Assembly: GCA_934667845.1 (NCBI GenBank)
Contig: CAKUMQ010000021.1
Span: forward strand, 1 to 40,756
Length of the DNA: 40,756 nt
Source of the DNA: an uncultured Eubacteriales bacterium
GTDB taxonomy: Bacteria; Bacillota; Clostridia; Oscillospirales; Acutalibacteraceae
Direction of reading: 5' to 3'
In this document: positions 16,363-22,834 of the stretch, one piece after another
Numbering within the stretch: position 1 is the first letter of the stretch
Layout: every line of letters starts with the position of its first letter
The notes under the pieces: generated by a model
Database searches by the model: none
What the model was told of the DNA's origin: nothing
The model's input: the letters and a program-made list of their open reading frames with translations, nothing else
Made by a program: the position numbers and the translations under genes

Positions 16363-17151
16363 ATGGAAGAATTGCTCTCAACTACCGGACGGATATTTGA
16401 TATCCAGCGGTTTTCCGTGCATGATGGTCCCGGGATCCGGTCGATCGTGTTTCTGAAGGGGTGCAGGCTCCGCTGCCGCTGGTGCTGCAACCCCGAGTCG
16501 CAGGAATACGCCGTCGGAACGATGAACGTCAACGGGAAGCCGAAAACAGTCGGACGGGACGTGACGGTACGCGAGGTGCTGGAGACGGTAAAGAAGGACT
16601 ACCCCTATTACCGCCGCTCGGGCGGAGGCATGACGCTGTCGGGGGGAGAGACCTTCTGCCAGCCGCGGTTTGCCCATGCGCTGTTCGCTTCGGCGAAGAA
16701 CGCGTGTCTGGACACCGCGGTGGAATCGACGGGGTTTGCCCCGTTTGAGGACATTGCCGCTTCGCTGCCCTATATTGACCATTTCCTTATGGATATCAAG
16801 CACATGAGCAGCGACAAGCACAAGAGCTATACCACACAGCCCAACGAGCTGATTCTGGAAAATGCCCGGCGCATCGCGCGTGAGGCGCGGGAGCTGATCA
16901 TCCGCGTTCCGGTCATTCCGACGTTTAACGACACGCCGGAGGAGATCGGCGCGATCGCCCGCTTTGCAGCGTCGCTGCCCCATGTGGAGAGAATCCATCT
17001 GCTGCCCTATCACCGTCTGGGACAGGACAAATACGGATGGCTCGGCCGGGAATACACATTGACAGAGCTGCGCCCGCCCTCCGATGAACACATGCTGCTC
17101 CTGAAGCAGACGGCGGAGGCGGCGGGGCTGCACTGTCAGATAGGCGGATGA
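16363..17151 (+). CDS. Glycyl-radical enzyme activating enzyme (radical SAM)
   Basis: A 262-residue radical SAM activase that abstracts a hydrogen from the dehydratase glycine. The cluster motif C-x3-C-x2-C is Cys34, Cys38 and Cys41 (GCRLRCRWC). The usual activase motifs follow: FSVHDGPGIRS before it, GGGMTLSGGE for SAM binding, DIKHMSSDKHK, and LLPYHRLGQDKYGWLGREY near the end. The region between the radical SAM cysteines and TLSGGE lacks the ferredoxin-like insertion with extra clusters found in many non-formate-lyase activases, so this is a short, single-cluster form like PflA. It sits between the dehydratase and the pduO-like gene. An extra cysteine, Cys42, lies directly after the cluster motif. 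Confidence 0.93.
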   Translation: MEELLSTTGRIFDIQRFSVHDGPGIRSIVFLKGCRLRCRWCCNPESQEYAVGTMNVNGKPKTVGRDVTVREVLETVKKDYPYYRRSGGGMTLSGGETFCQPRFAHALFASAKNACLDTAVESTGFAPFEDIAASLPYIDHFLMDIKHMSSDKHKSYTTQPNELILENARRIAREARELIIRVPVIPTFNDTPEEIGAIARFAASLPHVERIHLLPYHRLGQDKYGWLGREYTLTELRPPSDEHMLLLKQTAEAAGLHCQIGG

Positions 17152-17188
17152 TAACCACGAAACGGATAAATCAGAAAGGAGGGACCGT

Positions 17189-18187
17189 ATGAAGCTGTAT
17201 ACGAAAGCCGGAGACGGCGGCCGCGCCAGCACGGCGAATCGCCGCAGCATTCCGAAGGACAGCCCCGTTTTTGAGCTGCTCGGTACGCTGGACGAGTTTA
17301 CCTCCGCCATGGGCGTCGCCAAACAGAGCACGCCGGATAAGCATGTGTTCGATCTGATCGAGACGCTGCAGCAGGATATCGTCAAGCTCAGCGGCGAGCT
17401 GGCGGGCTATGAGAAATTTGCCACGCCGGACCGCATACGCGAGCTGGAAAATGCCATTGATTCCCTGATGGAAACGGTGCCGGAATTTTCCGGCTTTGTC
17501 CTGCCGGGGAAATCGGCGTGCGGCGCGGCGCTTGACGTGGCGCGCACCGTGGCGCGCCGTGCGGAACGCCGCGCGGTCGCGATGGCAGCCACCGGCGGTG
17601 TTCCCCGCGATGTGCTGATCTGGCTCAATCGGGTGTCTGACCTGATGTACGCGCTTGCCCGTCTGTGCGACGGGATGGAGAACGGCGGCAAACCCGCCCC
17701 GGCTCCGCAAAGCTCTCCCGCCGCACGCGCGGCAGAGGAGGCGCCGCTGCACTACGGCACGGTCGGCGAGCTGACCTGCCGGCGGGCGACCGCCATCTGC
17801 GAGGCAGTATTGCAGCGCGCACGTGAGCAGGGACTGCGGCTGATCGCCGCTGTCTGCGACACGGGCGGCAATCTGGTCTCGCTGCAGCGCGACGACGACG
17901 CGATTTTCGCCAGCATTGATATCGCGGTGAACAAGGCGTTCACCTCCGCTTCGCTGAAGATGACCACCGAGGAGGTGGGGCGTCTGGCACAGCCCGGCGC
18001 ACCGCTTTACGGCATTCAGCAGACCAACGGCGGACGCATCGTGATCTTCGGCGGCGGTGTGCCGCTGCTGAAGGACGGCCGCGTGGTCGGCGCTCTCGGC
18101 GTCAGCGGCGGAACGCTTGAACAGGACACCGCAATGGGCAATTTCGGCGCCGAGGTGGCGCAATATATACTGAATAAGGAGGTTTAA
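17189..18187 (+). CDS. pduO: PduO-like protein: adenosyltransferase-type domain fused to GlcG/HbpS domain
   Basis: A 332-residue two-domain protein. Residues 1-165 resemble PduO-type ATP:cob(I)alamin adenosyltransferase: GTLDEF (the conserved Asp), GFVLPGKS (the conserved Phe), ARTVARRAERRAV (both conserved Arg) and WLNRVSDLMYALAR. The N-terminal ATP loop is altered: KAGDGGRAST where active enzymes have about TGDxGTTSL, with the key threonines gone. A Pro/Ala/Ser linker leads to a GlcG/HbpS-like domain (residues about 190-332: AAVCDTGGNLVSLQRDD, GIQQTNGGRIVIFGGGVPLL, GALGVSGGTLEQD) that binds heme or corrinoid in relatives. A corrinoid enzyme in a B12-independent pathway is unexpected; it could be vestigial or repurposed. 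The start follows AAAGGAGGG by about five bases. Confidence 0.85.
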   Translation: MKLYTKAGDGGRASTANRRSIPKDSPVFELLGTLDEFTSAMGVAKQSTPDKHVFDLIETLQQDIVKLSGELAGYEKFATPDRIRELENAIDSLMETVPEFSGFVLPGKSACGAALDVARTVARRAERRAVAMAATGGVPRDVLIWLNRVSDLMYALARLCDGMENGGKPAPAPQSSPAARAAEEAPLHYGTVGELTCRRATAICEAVLQRAREQGLRLIAAVCDTGGNLVSLQRDDDAIFASIDIAVNKAFTSASLKMTTEEVGRLAQPGAPLYGIQQTNGGRIVIFGGGVPLLKDGRVVGALGVSGGTLEQDTAMGNFGAEVAQYILNKEV

Positions 18188-18190
18188 TGC

Positions 18191-19663
18191 ATGGCAACGA
18201 ATTTGACGGAAGCGCAGATCGGCGATATCGTGCGGCGGGTGCTGCAGGGTATGGACGGCGCGACCGCTCCCGCTGTGGAGGAAAAGCCCGCGAAAAAGTG
18301 GGATGCCACGCAGTATGAGGGACGCAGGCTGATCGGTATCTATGAGGATATGAACGAGGCGATCGCCGCCGCGTCGGAGGGCTACAAGGCCATCCGCGAC
18401 ATGACGGTGGAGAAGCGCGAGCGTCTGATCACCGCCATCCGTGACCTGACCCGCAAGGAGGCCGCCGTTCTCGGCGCTCTGGGCGTGGCGGAGACCGGCA
18501 TGGGCCGTGCGGACCACAAAACACTCAAACACATCCTCGTGGCGGACAAGACGCCGGGCACGGAGGATATCGTATCCGAAGTCAAGACCGGCGACTTCGG
18601 TCTGACGCTCGTCGAGATGGCGCCGTTCGGCGTGGTCGGCAGCATTACCCCCAGCACGAACCCCAGTGAAACCGTTATCTGCAACAGCATCGGCATGATC
18701 GCCGCGGGCAACGGCGTGGTGTTCAACCCCCATCCCGGCGCGATCGCCACGTCGAACTACGCGGTGGATCTCGTCAACCGCGCCTGTGCCGCCGCGGGCG
18801 GCCCGAAGGTGCTGGTGGCGTCCGTGGTCAAGCCGACGATGGAGACGGCGGACATCATGTACAAGCATCCCGCCATCCGTATGCTGGTCTGCACCGGCGG
18901 CCCCGGCGTGGTGCGCTCCGTGCTCTCCTCCGGCAAAAAAGCCATCGGTGCCGGTGCGGGCAACCCGCCCGTCATCGTGGACGACACTGCCGATATCCGC
19001 AAGGCGGCAAAGGATATTATCGACGGCTGCACCTTCGATAACAACCTGCCCTGCATTGCCGAAAAAGAGGTCTTTGCGTTCCGCAACATCGCGGACGAGC
19101 TGATCCGCTATATGCTGCAAAACGGCGCCTATATGCTCACTGCCGCACAGGCGGAGGAGCTTTCCAAGATCGTGCTGGTCGATAAGGAGAATCCGAAGAC
19201 CGGCAAGGTGTCCAAGATCGTCAACCGCAAGTGCGTCGGCCGCGATGCCGCCGTGATCGCGAAGATGATCGGCCTTGAGGTCGGCCCCGATGTGCGCTGC
19301 CTGATCTGCGAGACGTCGTTTGAGCATGTGTTTGTGCAGCATGAGCTGATGATGCCGATCCTGCCTATCGTGCGGGTAGACAACATCGACGAGGCGATCG
19401 ACCTCGCCGTTAAGGCGGAGCACGGCAACCGCCATACGGCGCATATGCACTCCAAAAACATCGACCATCTGTCTCGCTTCGCGAAGGCAGTAGAAACTAC
19501 GATCTTCGTCAAAAACGCACCGTCTTATGCGGGCATCGGCTTCGGCGGCGAGGGGCATACGACCTTCACCATTGCCGGACCGACGGGTGAGGGACTGACC
19601 TCCGCCCGCAGCTTTACCCGTCGGCGCCGCTGCGTGATGGCGGACAGTTTCCGAATCATCTGA
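18191..19663 (+). CDS. pduP: CoA-acylating propionaldehyde dehydrogenase
   Basis: A 490-residue enzyme that oxidises propionaldehyde with NAD+ and CoA to propionyl-CoA. Residues 1-20 form an amphipathic encapsulation helix (LTEAQIGDIVRRVLQGM) joined by a Pro/Ala/Glu linker to the aldehyde dehydrogenase domain. Seen motifs are ITPSTNPSETVICN (cofactor region), CTGGPGVV, GAGAGNPPVIVDD, and the catalytic Cys288 in DNNLPCIAEKEV. The family (PduP/EutE) is normally 460-490 residues. Three bases separate it from pduO and AAGGAGG lies within the pduO end, so translation is tightly linked. It is expected inside the compartment, recycling NAD+ with the alcohol dehydrogenase that follows. Confidence 0.94.
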   Translation: MATNLTEAQIGDIVRRVLQGMDGATAPAVEEKPAKKWDATQYEGRRLIGIYEDMNEAIAAASEGYKAIRDMTVEKRERLITAIRDLTRKEAAVLGALGVAETGMGRADHKTLKHILVADKTPGTEDIVSEVKTGDFGLTLVEMAPFGVVGSITPSTNPSETVICNSIGMIAAGNGVVFNPHPGAIATSNYAVDLVNRACAAAGGPKVLVASVVKPTMETADIMYKHPAIRMLVCTGGPGVVRSVLSSGKKAIGAGAGNPPVIVDDTADIRKAAKDIIDGCTFDNNLPCIAEKEVFAFRNIADELIRYMLQNGAYMLTAAQAEELSKIVLVDKENPKTGKVSKIVNRKCVGRDAAVIAKMIGLEVGPDVRCLICETSFEHVFVQHELMMPILPIVRVDNIDEAIDLAVKAEHGNRHTAHMHSKNIDHLSRFAKAVETTIFVKNAPSYAGIGFGGEGHTTFTIAGPTGEGLTSARSFTRRRRCVMADSFRII

Positions 19664-19679
19664 TAGGAGGTCATTATCC

Positions 19680-20936
19680 ATGGAAGTCAATGCACAGCAA
19701 ATTGAAAGCATCGTCCGTGAGCTGCTCGGTCAGATCGGCGGCGACGCGGACAAAAAGGACTGCTCCTGCGGCAACTGTACCTGCGGCAAGAGCGAGGGCG
19801 GCAGCGCTGCTGTCAGCGGCAGCATCCCCAAGACCGCGAAGGTGGCCATGCTGATGAAGCCGAAGGATATTCAGGTCAAAGAGTATCCGATCCCGCCTGT
19901 CGGCGATAACGATATCCTCGTCAAGGTCGAGGGCTGCGGCGTCTGCGGCACCGACGTGCATGAGTGGAAGGGCGATCCCTTCGGCATGGCGCCGCTGGTG
20001 CTTGGCCATGAGGGCACCGGCACGATCGTCGCCATGGGCAAAAACGTCCACTGCGACACTGCCGGCAAGCCGCTGAAGATCGGCGACAAGCTCGTGACCT
20101 CCGTCACCAAGTGCGGCGAGTGCTACACCTGCCGTATGCTGCCCGAGAAGTCCAACCTCTGCGACAAGCAGGGCATTTTCGGCCTGATCCCCGACAGCGA
20201 GGACAAGCACCTCAACGGCTGGTTCTCCGAGTACCTGATGATCAGCCGCGAGGGCGCGACCTACTTTGAGGTCAACGACCTCGACCTGTACGAGCGTATG
20301 CTGCTCGAGGTCGCCTGCGTCTGCGTGCATGCGCTTGAGCGCGGTCAGTCCACCGGCCTGCTGCATTTCAACAGCAAGGTGCTGGTGCAGGGCTGCGGTC
20401 CTGTCGGCCTGATGATGATCGCCGTGCTGCGTGCGGCGGGCATCAACCACATCATCGCGGTGGACGGCTCTGCCAAGCGCCTTGAAATGGCGACGAAGCT
20501 GGGTGCAAAGACCACCATCAACTTCAAAGAGATGCCTGACGCGGCTGCCCGCGTCGCCGAGGTCAAGAAGGTCGCCAACGGTGTCGGCGCCGACTTTGCC
20601 TATCAGTGCACCGGCGCTCCCGCTGCGCATGCCGGCATCTACGATTACATCCGCCGCGGCGGCGGACTGTGCGAGATGGGCTTCTTCGTCAACAACGGCG
20701 AGTGCTCCATCAACCCGCATTTTGCCTACTGCAACAAGGAGATCACGCTTGTCGGCTCCTGGGACTACACCGCGCAGGATTATCCGGTGACGATGGCGTT
20801 CATGAAGCAGGCGCGCGAGATGAACATTCCGATTAAGGAGCTGGTCACCCATACCTATCCGCTGGATAAGCTCAACGAGGCGATGGAGACCAACATTTCC
20901 CAGCAGGGTATCAAGATCTGCTATATCGCAGAATAA
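19680..20936 (+). CDS. Zinc alcohol dehydrogenase with encapsulation peptide and Cys-rich linker
   Basis: A 418-residue medium-chain zinc dehydrogenase. Residues 1-20 are an encapsulation helix (VNAQQIESIVRELLGQIG). A four-cysteine linker follows (C-x-C-x2-C-x-C, residues about 28-35), then a Gly/Ser spacer. The catalytic domain from about residue 50 has the catalytic-zinc site GCGVCGTDVHEW plus GHEGTG, a structural-zinc loop (CGECYTCRMLPEKSNLC) and the NAD fold QGCGPVGLMMIAVL. It would interconvert an aldehyde and alcohol inside the shell: either lactaldehyde to 1,2-propanediol or propionaldehyde to propanol, regenerating NAD+ for the aldehyde dehydrogenase. Other BMC loci usually carry an iron-type ADH for this; here that type is encoded outside the operon. 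The start follows AGGAGGT by about eight bases. Confidence 0.92.
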   Translation: MEVNAQQIESIVRELLGQIGGDADKKDCSCGNCTCGKSEGGSAAVSGSIPKTAKVAMLMKPKDIQVKEYPIPPVGDNDILVKVEGCGVCGTDVHEWKGDPFGMAPLVLGHEGTGTIVAMGKNVHCDTAGKPLKIGDKLVTSVTKCGECYTCRMLPEKSNLCDKQGIFGLIPDSEDKHLNGWFSEYLMISREGATYFEVNDLDLYERMLLEVACVCVHALERGQSTGLLHFNSKVLVQGCGPVGLMMIAVLRAAGINHIIAVDGSAKRLEMATKLGAKTTINFKEMPDAAARVAEVKKVANGVGADFAYQCTGAPAAHAGIYDYIRRGGGLCEMGFFVNNGECSINPHFAYCNKEITLVGSWDYTAQDYPVTMAFMKQAREMNIPIKELVTHTYPLDKLNEAMETNISQQGIKICYIAE

Positions 20937-20951
20937 GGACGGTTTTGACAC

Positions 20952-21290
20952 ATGGCATTAGGAATGATTGAGATGTTCGGCTACACCACCGCTATCCTTG
21001 CCGCGGACGCCGCGGCAAAGGCGGGGGATGTCCGGATCGTGGCGATCGATCACAATAAGCCCGTCGATCCCAATGCCGCCCCGATCCCGGTGGTCATGGT
21101 GGTCAAAATGGAGGGCGGTGTGTCCGAGGTGGAGACTGCTATGGAGGCGGGGATCCGCTCTGCAAAGGAAAAGGATCTGTATATCACCTCACACATCATT
21201 TCCCGTCAGGAGGCCGACACCGAGAAGCTGGCGCACCTGTGTGCGCTCGGACGGGATAAGCTGAGGCAAACCGGCAGCAACGGAAAGTAA
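20952..21290 (+). CDS. BMC-H shell protein with extended pore loop and C-terminal tail
   Basis: A 112-residue single-domain shell protein that should form hexamers. The BMC core starts ALGMIEMFGYTTAILAADAAAKAG, but the pore-loop region is changed and longer: VRIVAIDHNKPVDPNAAPIP stands where PduA has a short EKIGSG loop. The C-terminus is extended by a charged helix (EADTEKLAHLCALGRDKLRQ) containing a cysteine and replaces the usual IPRPH-DVEK ending. The pore lumen is therefore likely different in size or gating from the PduA-type copies. It follows the ADH gene by 15 bases; the ribosome site (AAGGA) is 13 bases from the ATG, so expression may be lower. Confidence 0.88.
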   Translation: MALGMIEMFGYTTAILAADAAAKAGDVRIVAIDHNKPVDPNAAPIPVVMVVKMEGGVSEVETAMEAGIRSAKEKDLYITSHIISRQEADTEKLAHLCALGRDKLRQTGSNGK

Positions 21291-21325
21291 GTTTAGGATT
21301 GACTTTTTTAAAGGAGTGTATTACA

Positions 21326-21601
21326 ATGACAGAAGCATTAGGTATGGTAGAGACCCGCGGTCTGGTAGCCGCGATCGAGGCGTCGGATGCTATGGTAAAA
21401 GCGGCGAACGTGACCCTGATCGGTTCCGAGAAGATCGGTTCCGGCTTGGTGAGCGTCATGGTGCGCGGCGATGTCGGCGCGGTGAAGGCGGCTGTTGAGG
21501 CCGGCGGCGCGGCGGCGTCCCGTCTGGGCGAAGTCGTGGCTACTCATGTCATCCCGCGTCCGCACGGCGATGTGGAAAAGCTGCTTCCGGTACTGAAATA
21601 A
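21326..21601 (+). CDS. pduA: BMC-H shell protein, PduA type (copy 1)
   Basis: A 91-residue hexamer-forming shell protein. It carries the family core in order: ALGMVETRGLVAAIEASDAM, the pore loop EKIGSGLVSV with the small Gly-Ser-Gly pore of PduA, and the ending THVIPRPHGDVEKLLPVLK. ATG at 21326 is used because AAGGAG lies nine bases upstream. Nine upstream in-frame codons are not part of the protein. It differs from the conserved part of copy 2 (22068-22340) only at the N-terminal Thr and one Gly/Ser exchange, so mixed hexamers are likely. Confidence 0.93.
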   Translation: MTEALGMVETRGLVAAIEASDAMVKAANVTLIGSEKIGSGLVSVMVRGDVGAVKAAVEAGGAAASRLGEVVATHVIPRPHGDVEKLLPVLK

Positions 21602-21605
21602 GGGT

Positions 21606-21920
21606 GTGAGGATTTTGGAAAGCTATCTCCCGCAGACGGACAGAGCTGTGGCGATTCTGGAGGTTCAGGCTGTGGCGGCGGCGATTGCCGGTCTGGATGC
21701 CATGGTCAAGGCGGCGGATGTCCGGCTGATCCATACGGAAAAACATCTGGGCGGTCGCCTGATGGCTGTTGTGGTGGACGGCACGGTTTCGGCTGTAACG
21801 GCTGCGCTGGAAGCCGGTCGGGAGGAGGCCGCAAAGGTCGGGTATGTCAAGGCAGGCGCCGTGATCCCCCGCCCGCACGGTGAGATCCAAAAGTACCTCT
21901 ACACCGATCCGCTGTCGTAA
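21606..21920 (+). CDS. Divergent BMC-H shell protein
   Basis: About 104 residues. After a short N-terminal extension (ESYLPQTDRA) comes a complete BMC fold: VAILEVQAVAAAIAGLDAMV, an unusual pore loop (TEKHLGGRLMAVV), and GAVIPRPHGEIQKYL. The pore thus has His-Leu-Gly-Gly in place of Lys-Ile-Gly-Ser-Gly. No ATG fits. GTG at 21606 lies four bases after the previous stop with AAGG just before it, and TTG at 21615 is the alternative; either implies translational coupling to copy 1. It likely forms a minority hexamer with a different permeability. Confidence 0.85.
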   Translation: MRILESYLPQTDRAVAILEVQAVAAAIAGLDAMVKAADVRLIHTEKHLGGRLMAVVVDGTVSAVTAALEAGREEAAKVGYVKAGAVIPRPHGEIQKYLYTDPLS

Positions 21921-21944
21921 CAGCAGAAGGAGGCTGATCCTCTT

Positions 21945-22340
21945 ATGGCAGAAGCCAAGAAAACGCCCGCCAAGCGGACAGCGGCGAAAACCGCTGCGCC
22001 CGCCAAAGCGGCAGCCAACACACAAAAAGCTGCCCCTGTGCAGACTGAAAAAAAGGAGAGTCATATCATGGAAGCATTAGGTATGGTAGAGACCCGCGGC
22101 CTGGTGGCGGCGATCGAGGCATCGGATGCAATGGTCAAAGCGGCGAACGTGACCCTGATCGGTTCCGAGAAGATCGGCTCCGGCTTGGTGAGCGTCATGG
22201 TGCGCGGCGATGTCGGCGCAGTGAAGGCGGCTGTTGAGGCCGGCGGCGCGGCGGCGTCCCGTCTGGGCGAAGTCGTGGCGACGCATGTCATCCCGCGTCC
22301 CCACAGCGATGTGGAGAAGCTGCTCCCCGTGCTGAAGTAA
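21945..22340 (+). CDS. pduA: BMC-H shell protein, PduA type (copy 2), with Lys/Ala-rich N-terminal tail and internal start
   Basis: The long product is 131 residues: a 41-residue low-complexity basic tail (MAEAKKTPAKRTAAKTAAP and onward, 13 Ala, 8 Lys, 1 Arg, 3 Glu) followed by a complete PduA-type domain. Both possible starts are well supported. ATG 21945 has AAGGAGG 11 bases upstream, and ATG 22068, which gives a normal 90-residue PduA, has AAGGAG nine bases upstream. The gene may therefore make two isoforms. The tail resembles histone-H1-like or AlgP-like repeats and would be disordered and positively charged. In known BMC-H structures both termini lie on the concave face, believed to face the cytosol, so the tail might contact nucleic acid, cell structures or acidic proteins; this is inference. 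Confidence 0.88.
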   Translation: MAEAKKTPAKRTAAKTAAPAKAAANTQKAAPVQTEKKESHIMEALGMVETRGLVAAIEASDAMVKAANVTLIGSEKIGSGLVSVMVRGDVGAVKAAVEAGGAAASRLGEVVATHVIPRPHSDVEKLLPVLK

Positions 22341-22413
22341 GTTCTTTCCCCGGTCACAGGCGCCAAACAGCGCTGGACATATAAAAGTCAATGCAGTCGA
22401 AGGAGGTATTTCG

Positions 22414-22686
22414 ATGGAAGCGTTAGGTATGGTAGAGACCCGCGGTCTGGTTGCGGCAATCGAAGCGGCTGATGCGATGGTCAAAGCGGCGAACGTAACT
22501 CTGATCGGCTCCGAGAAGATCGGTTCCGGTTTGGTGAGCGTCATGGTGCGCGGCGATGTCGGCGCGGTGAAATCCGCTGTCGAGGCCGGCGGCGCTGCGG
22601 CGTCCCGTCTGGGCGAAGTCGTGGCTACCCATGTCATCCCGCGTCCGCACAACGACGTGGAGAAGCTGCTGCCCGTGCTCAAATAA
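22414..22686 (+). CDS. pduA: BMC-H shell protein, PduA type (copy 3)
   Basis: A 90-residue PduA-type shell protein, starting at ATG 22414 after AAGGAGG. It differs from copies 1 and 2 at only a few sites (EAADAM for EASDAM, VKSAV for VKAAV, RPHNDVEK for RPHGDVEK/RPHSDVEK) and keeps the GSG pore. A 73-base spacer without a terminator separates it from copy 2. It is followed by a strong hairpin and a gap before pduL. Confidence 0.93.
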   Translation: MEALGMVETRGLVAAIEAADAMVKAANVTLIGSEKIGSGLVSVMVRGDVGAVKSAVEAGGAAASRLGEVVATHVIPRPHNDVEKLLPVLK

Positions 22687-22710
22687 GAGACAGCGGCGGC
22701 AGAGAAGCTG

Positions 22711-22742
22711 CCGGTATGTCCGCCCTTTGGCGGACATACCGG
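22711..22742 (+). terminator. Perfect 14-bp hairpin after the shell-gene cluster
   Basis: CCGGTATGTCCGCC and its exact complement flank a CTTT loop; TTGGCTC follows, so there is no real U run. It lies 25 bases after copy 3 and 93 bases before pduL. It may be a leaky terminator or an mRNA 3'-end stabiliser that favours shell hexamers over the downstream genes. Confidence 0.5.
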
Positions 22743-22790
22743 TTGGCTCTGCATGTACATAAACCCCAGGTGCACTGATTTTGTCGATTC

Positions 22791-22807
22791 GATCTGTCAG
22801 ACAGATC
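22791..22807. promoter_or_regulatory. 17-base perfect palindrome upstream of pduL
   Basis: GATCTGTC-A-GACAGATC is a perfect dyad 27 bases before the pduL start, flanked more loosely by TTTTG and CAAAA. It could be a regulator-binding site or a small RNA hairpin. No convincing promoter was seen beside it. Confidence 0.45.
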
Positions 22808-22834
22808 TTTCAAAAATATAAGGAGGCTTTTCCC

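Larger units (their letters stand above)
21326..22686 (+). repeat. Three near-identical PduA-type coding repeats
   Basis: The segments 21326-21601, 22068-22340 and 22414-22686 are highly similar at DNA level, with long identical runs around the pore-loop codons and differences mostly at third positions. They point to recent tandem duplication or gene conversion. The divergent BMC-H gene and the basic tail are interleaved between them. Confidence 0.85.

Noticed and set aside
17150..17190. Possible cobalamin riboswitch before the PduO-like gene
   Set aside because: Only 37 bases separate it from the activase gene; no B12-box-like sequence or structure fits there.
17171..19711. Very long open frame (846 codons) on the minus strand across pduO and pduP
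   Set aside because: It mirrors two clearly recognised genes in a GC-rich region; the translation is His/Arg/Asp-rich without any domain. The same applies to long antisense frames at 22679-25048, 1803-3281, 14671-16329 and 4790-6331.
21326..22686. CRISPR-like or tandem non-coding repeat
   Set aside because: The repeats are three full PduA-type coding sequences with ribosome sites and third-position differences.
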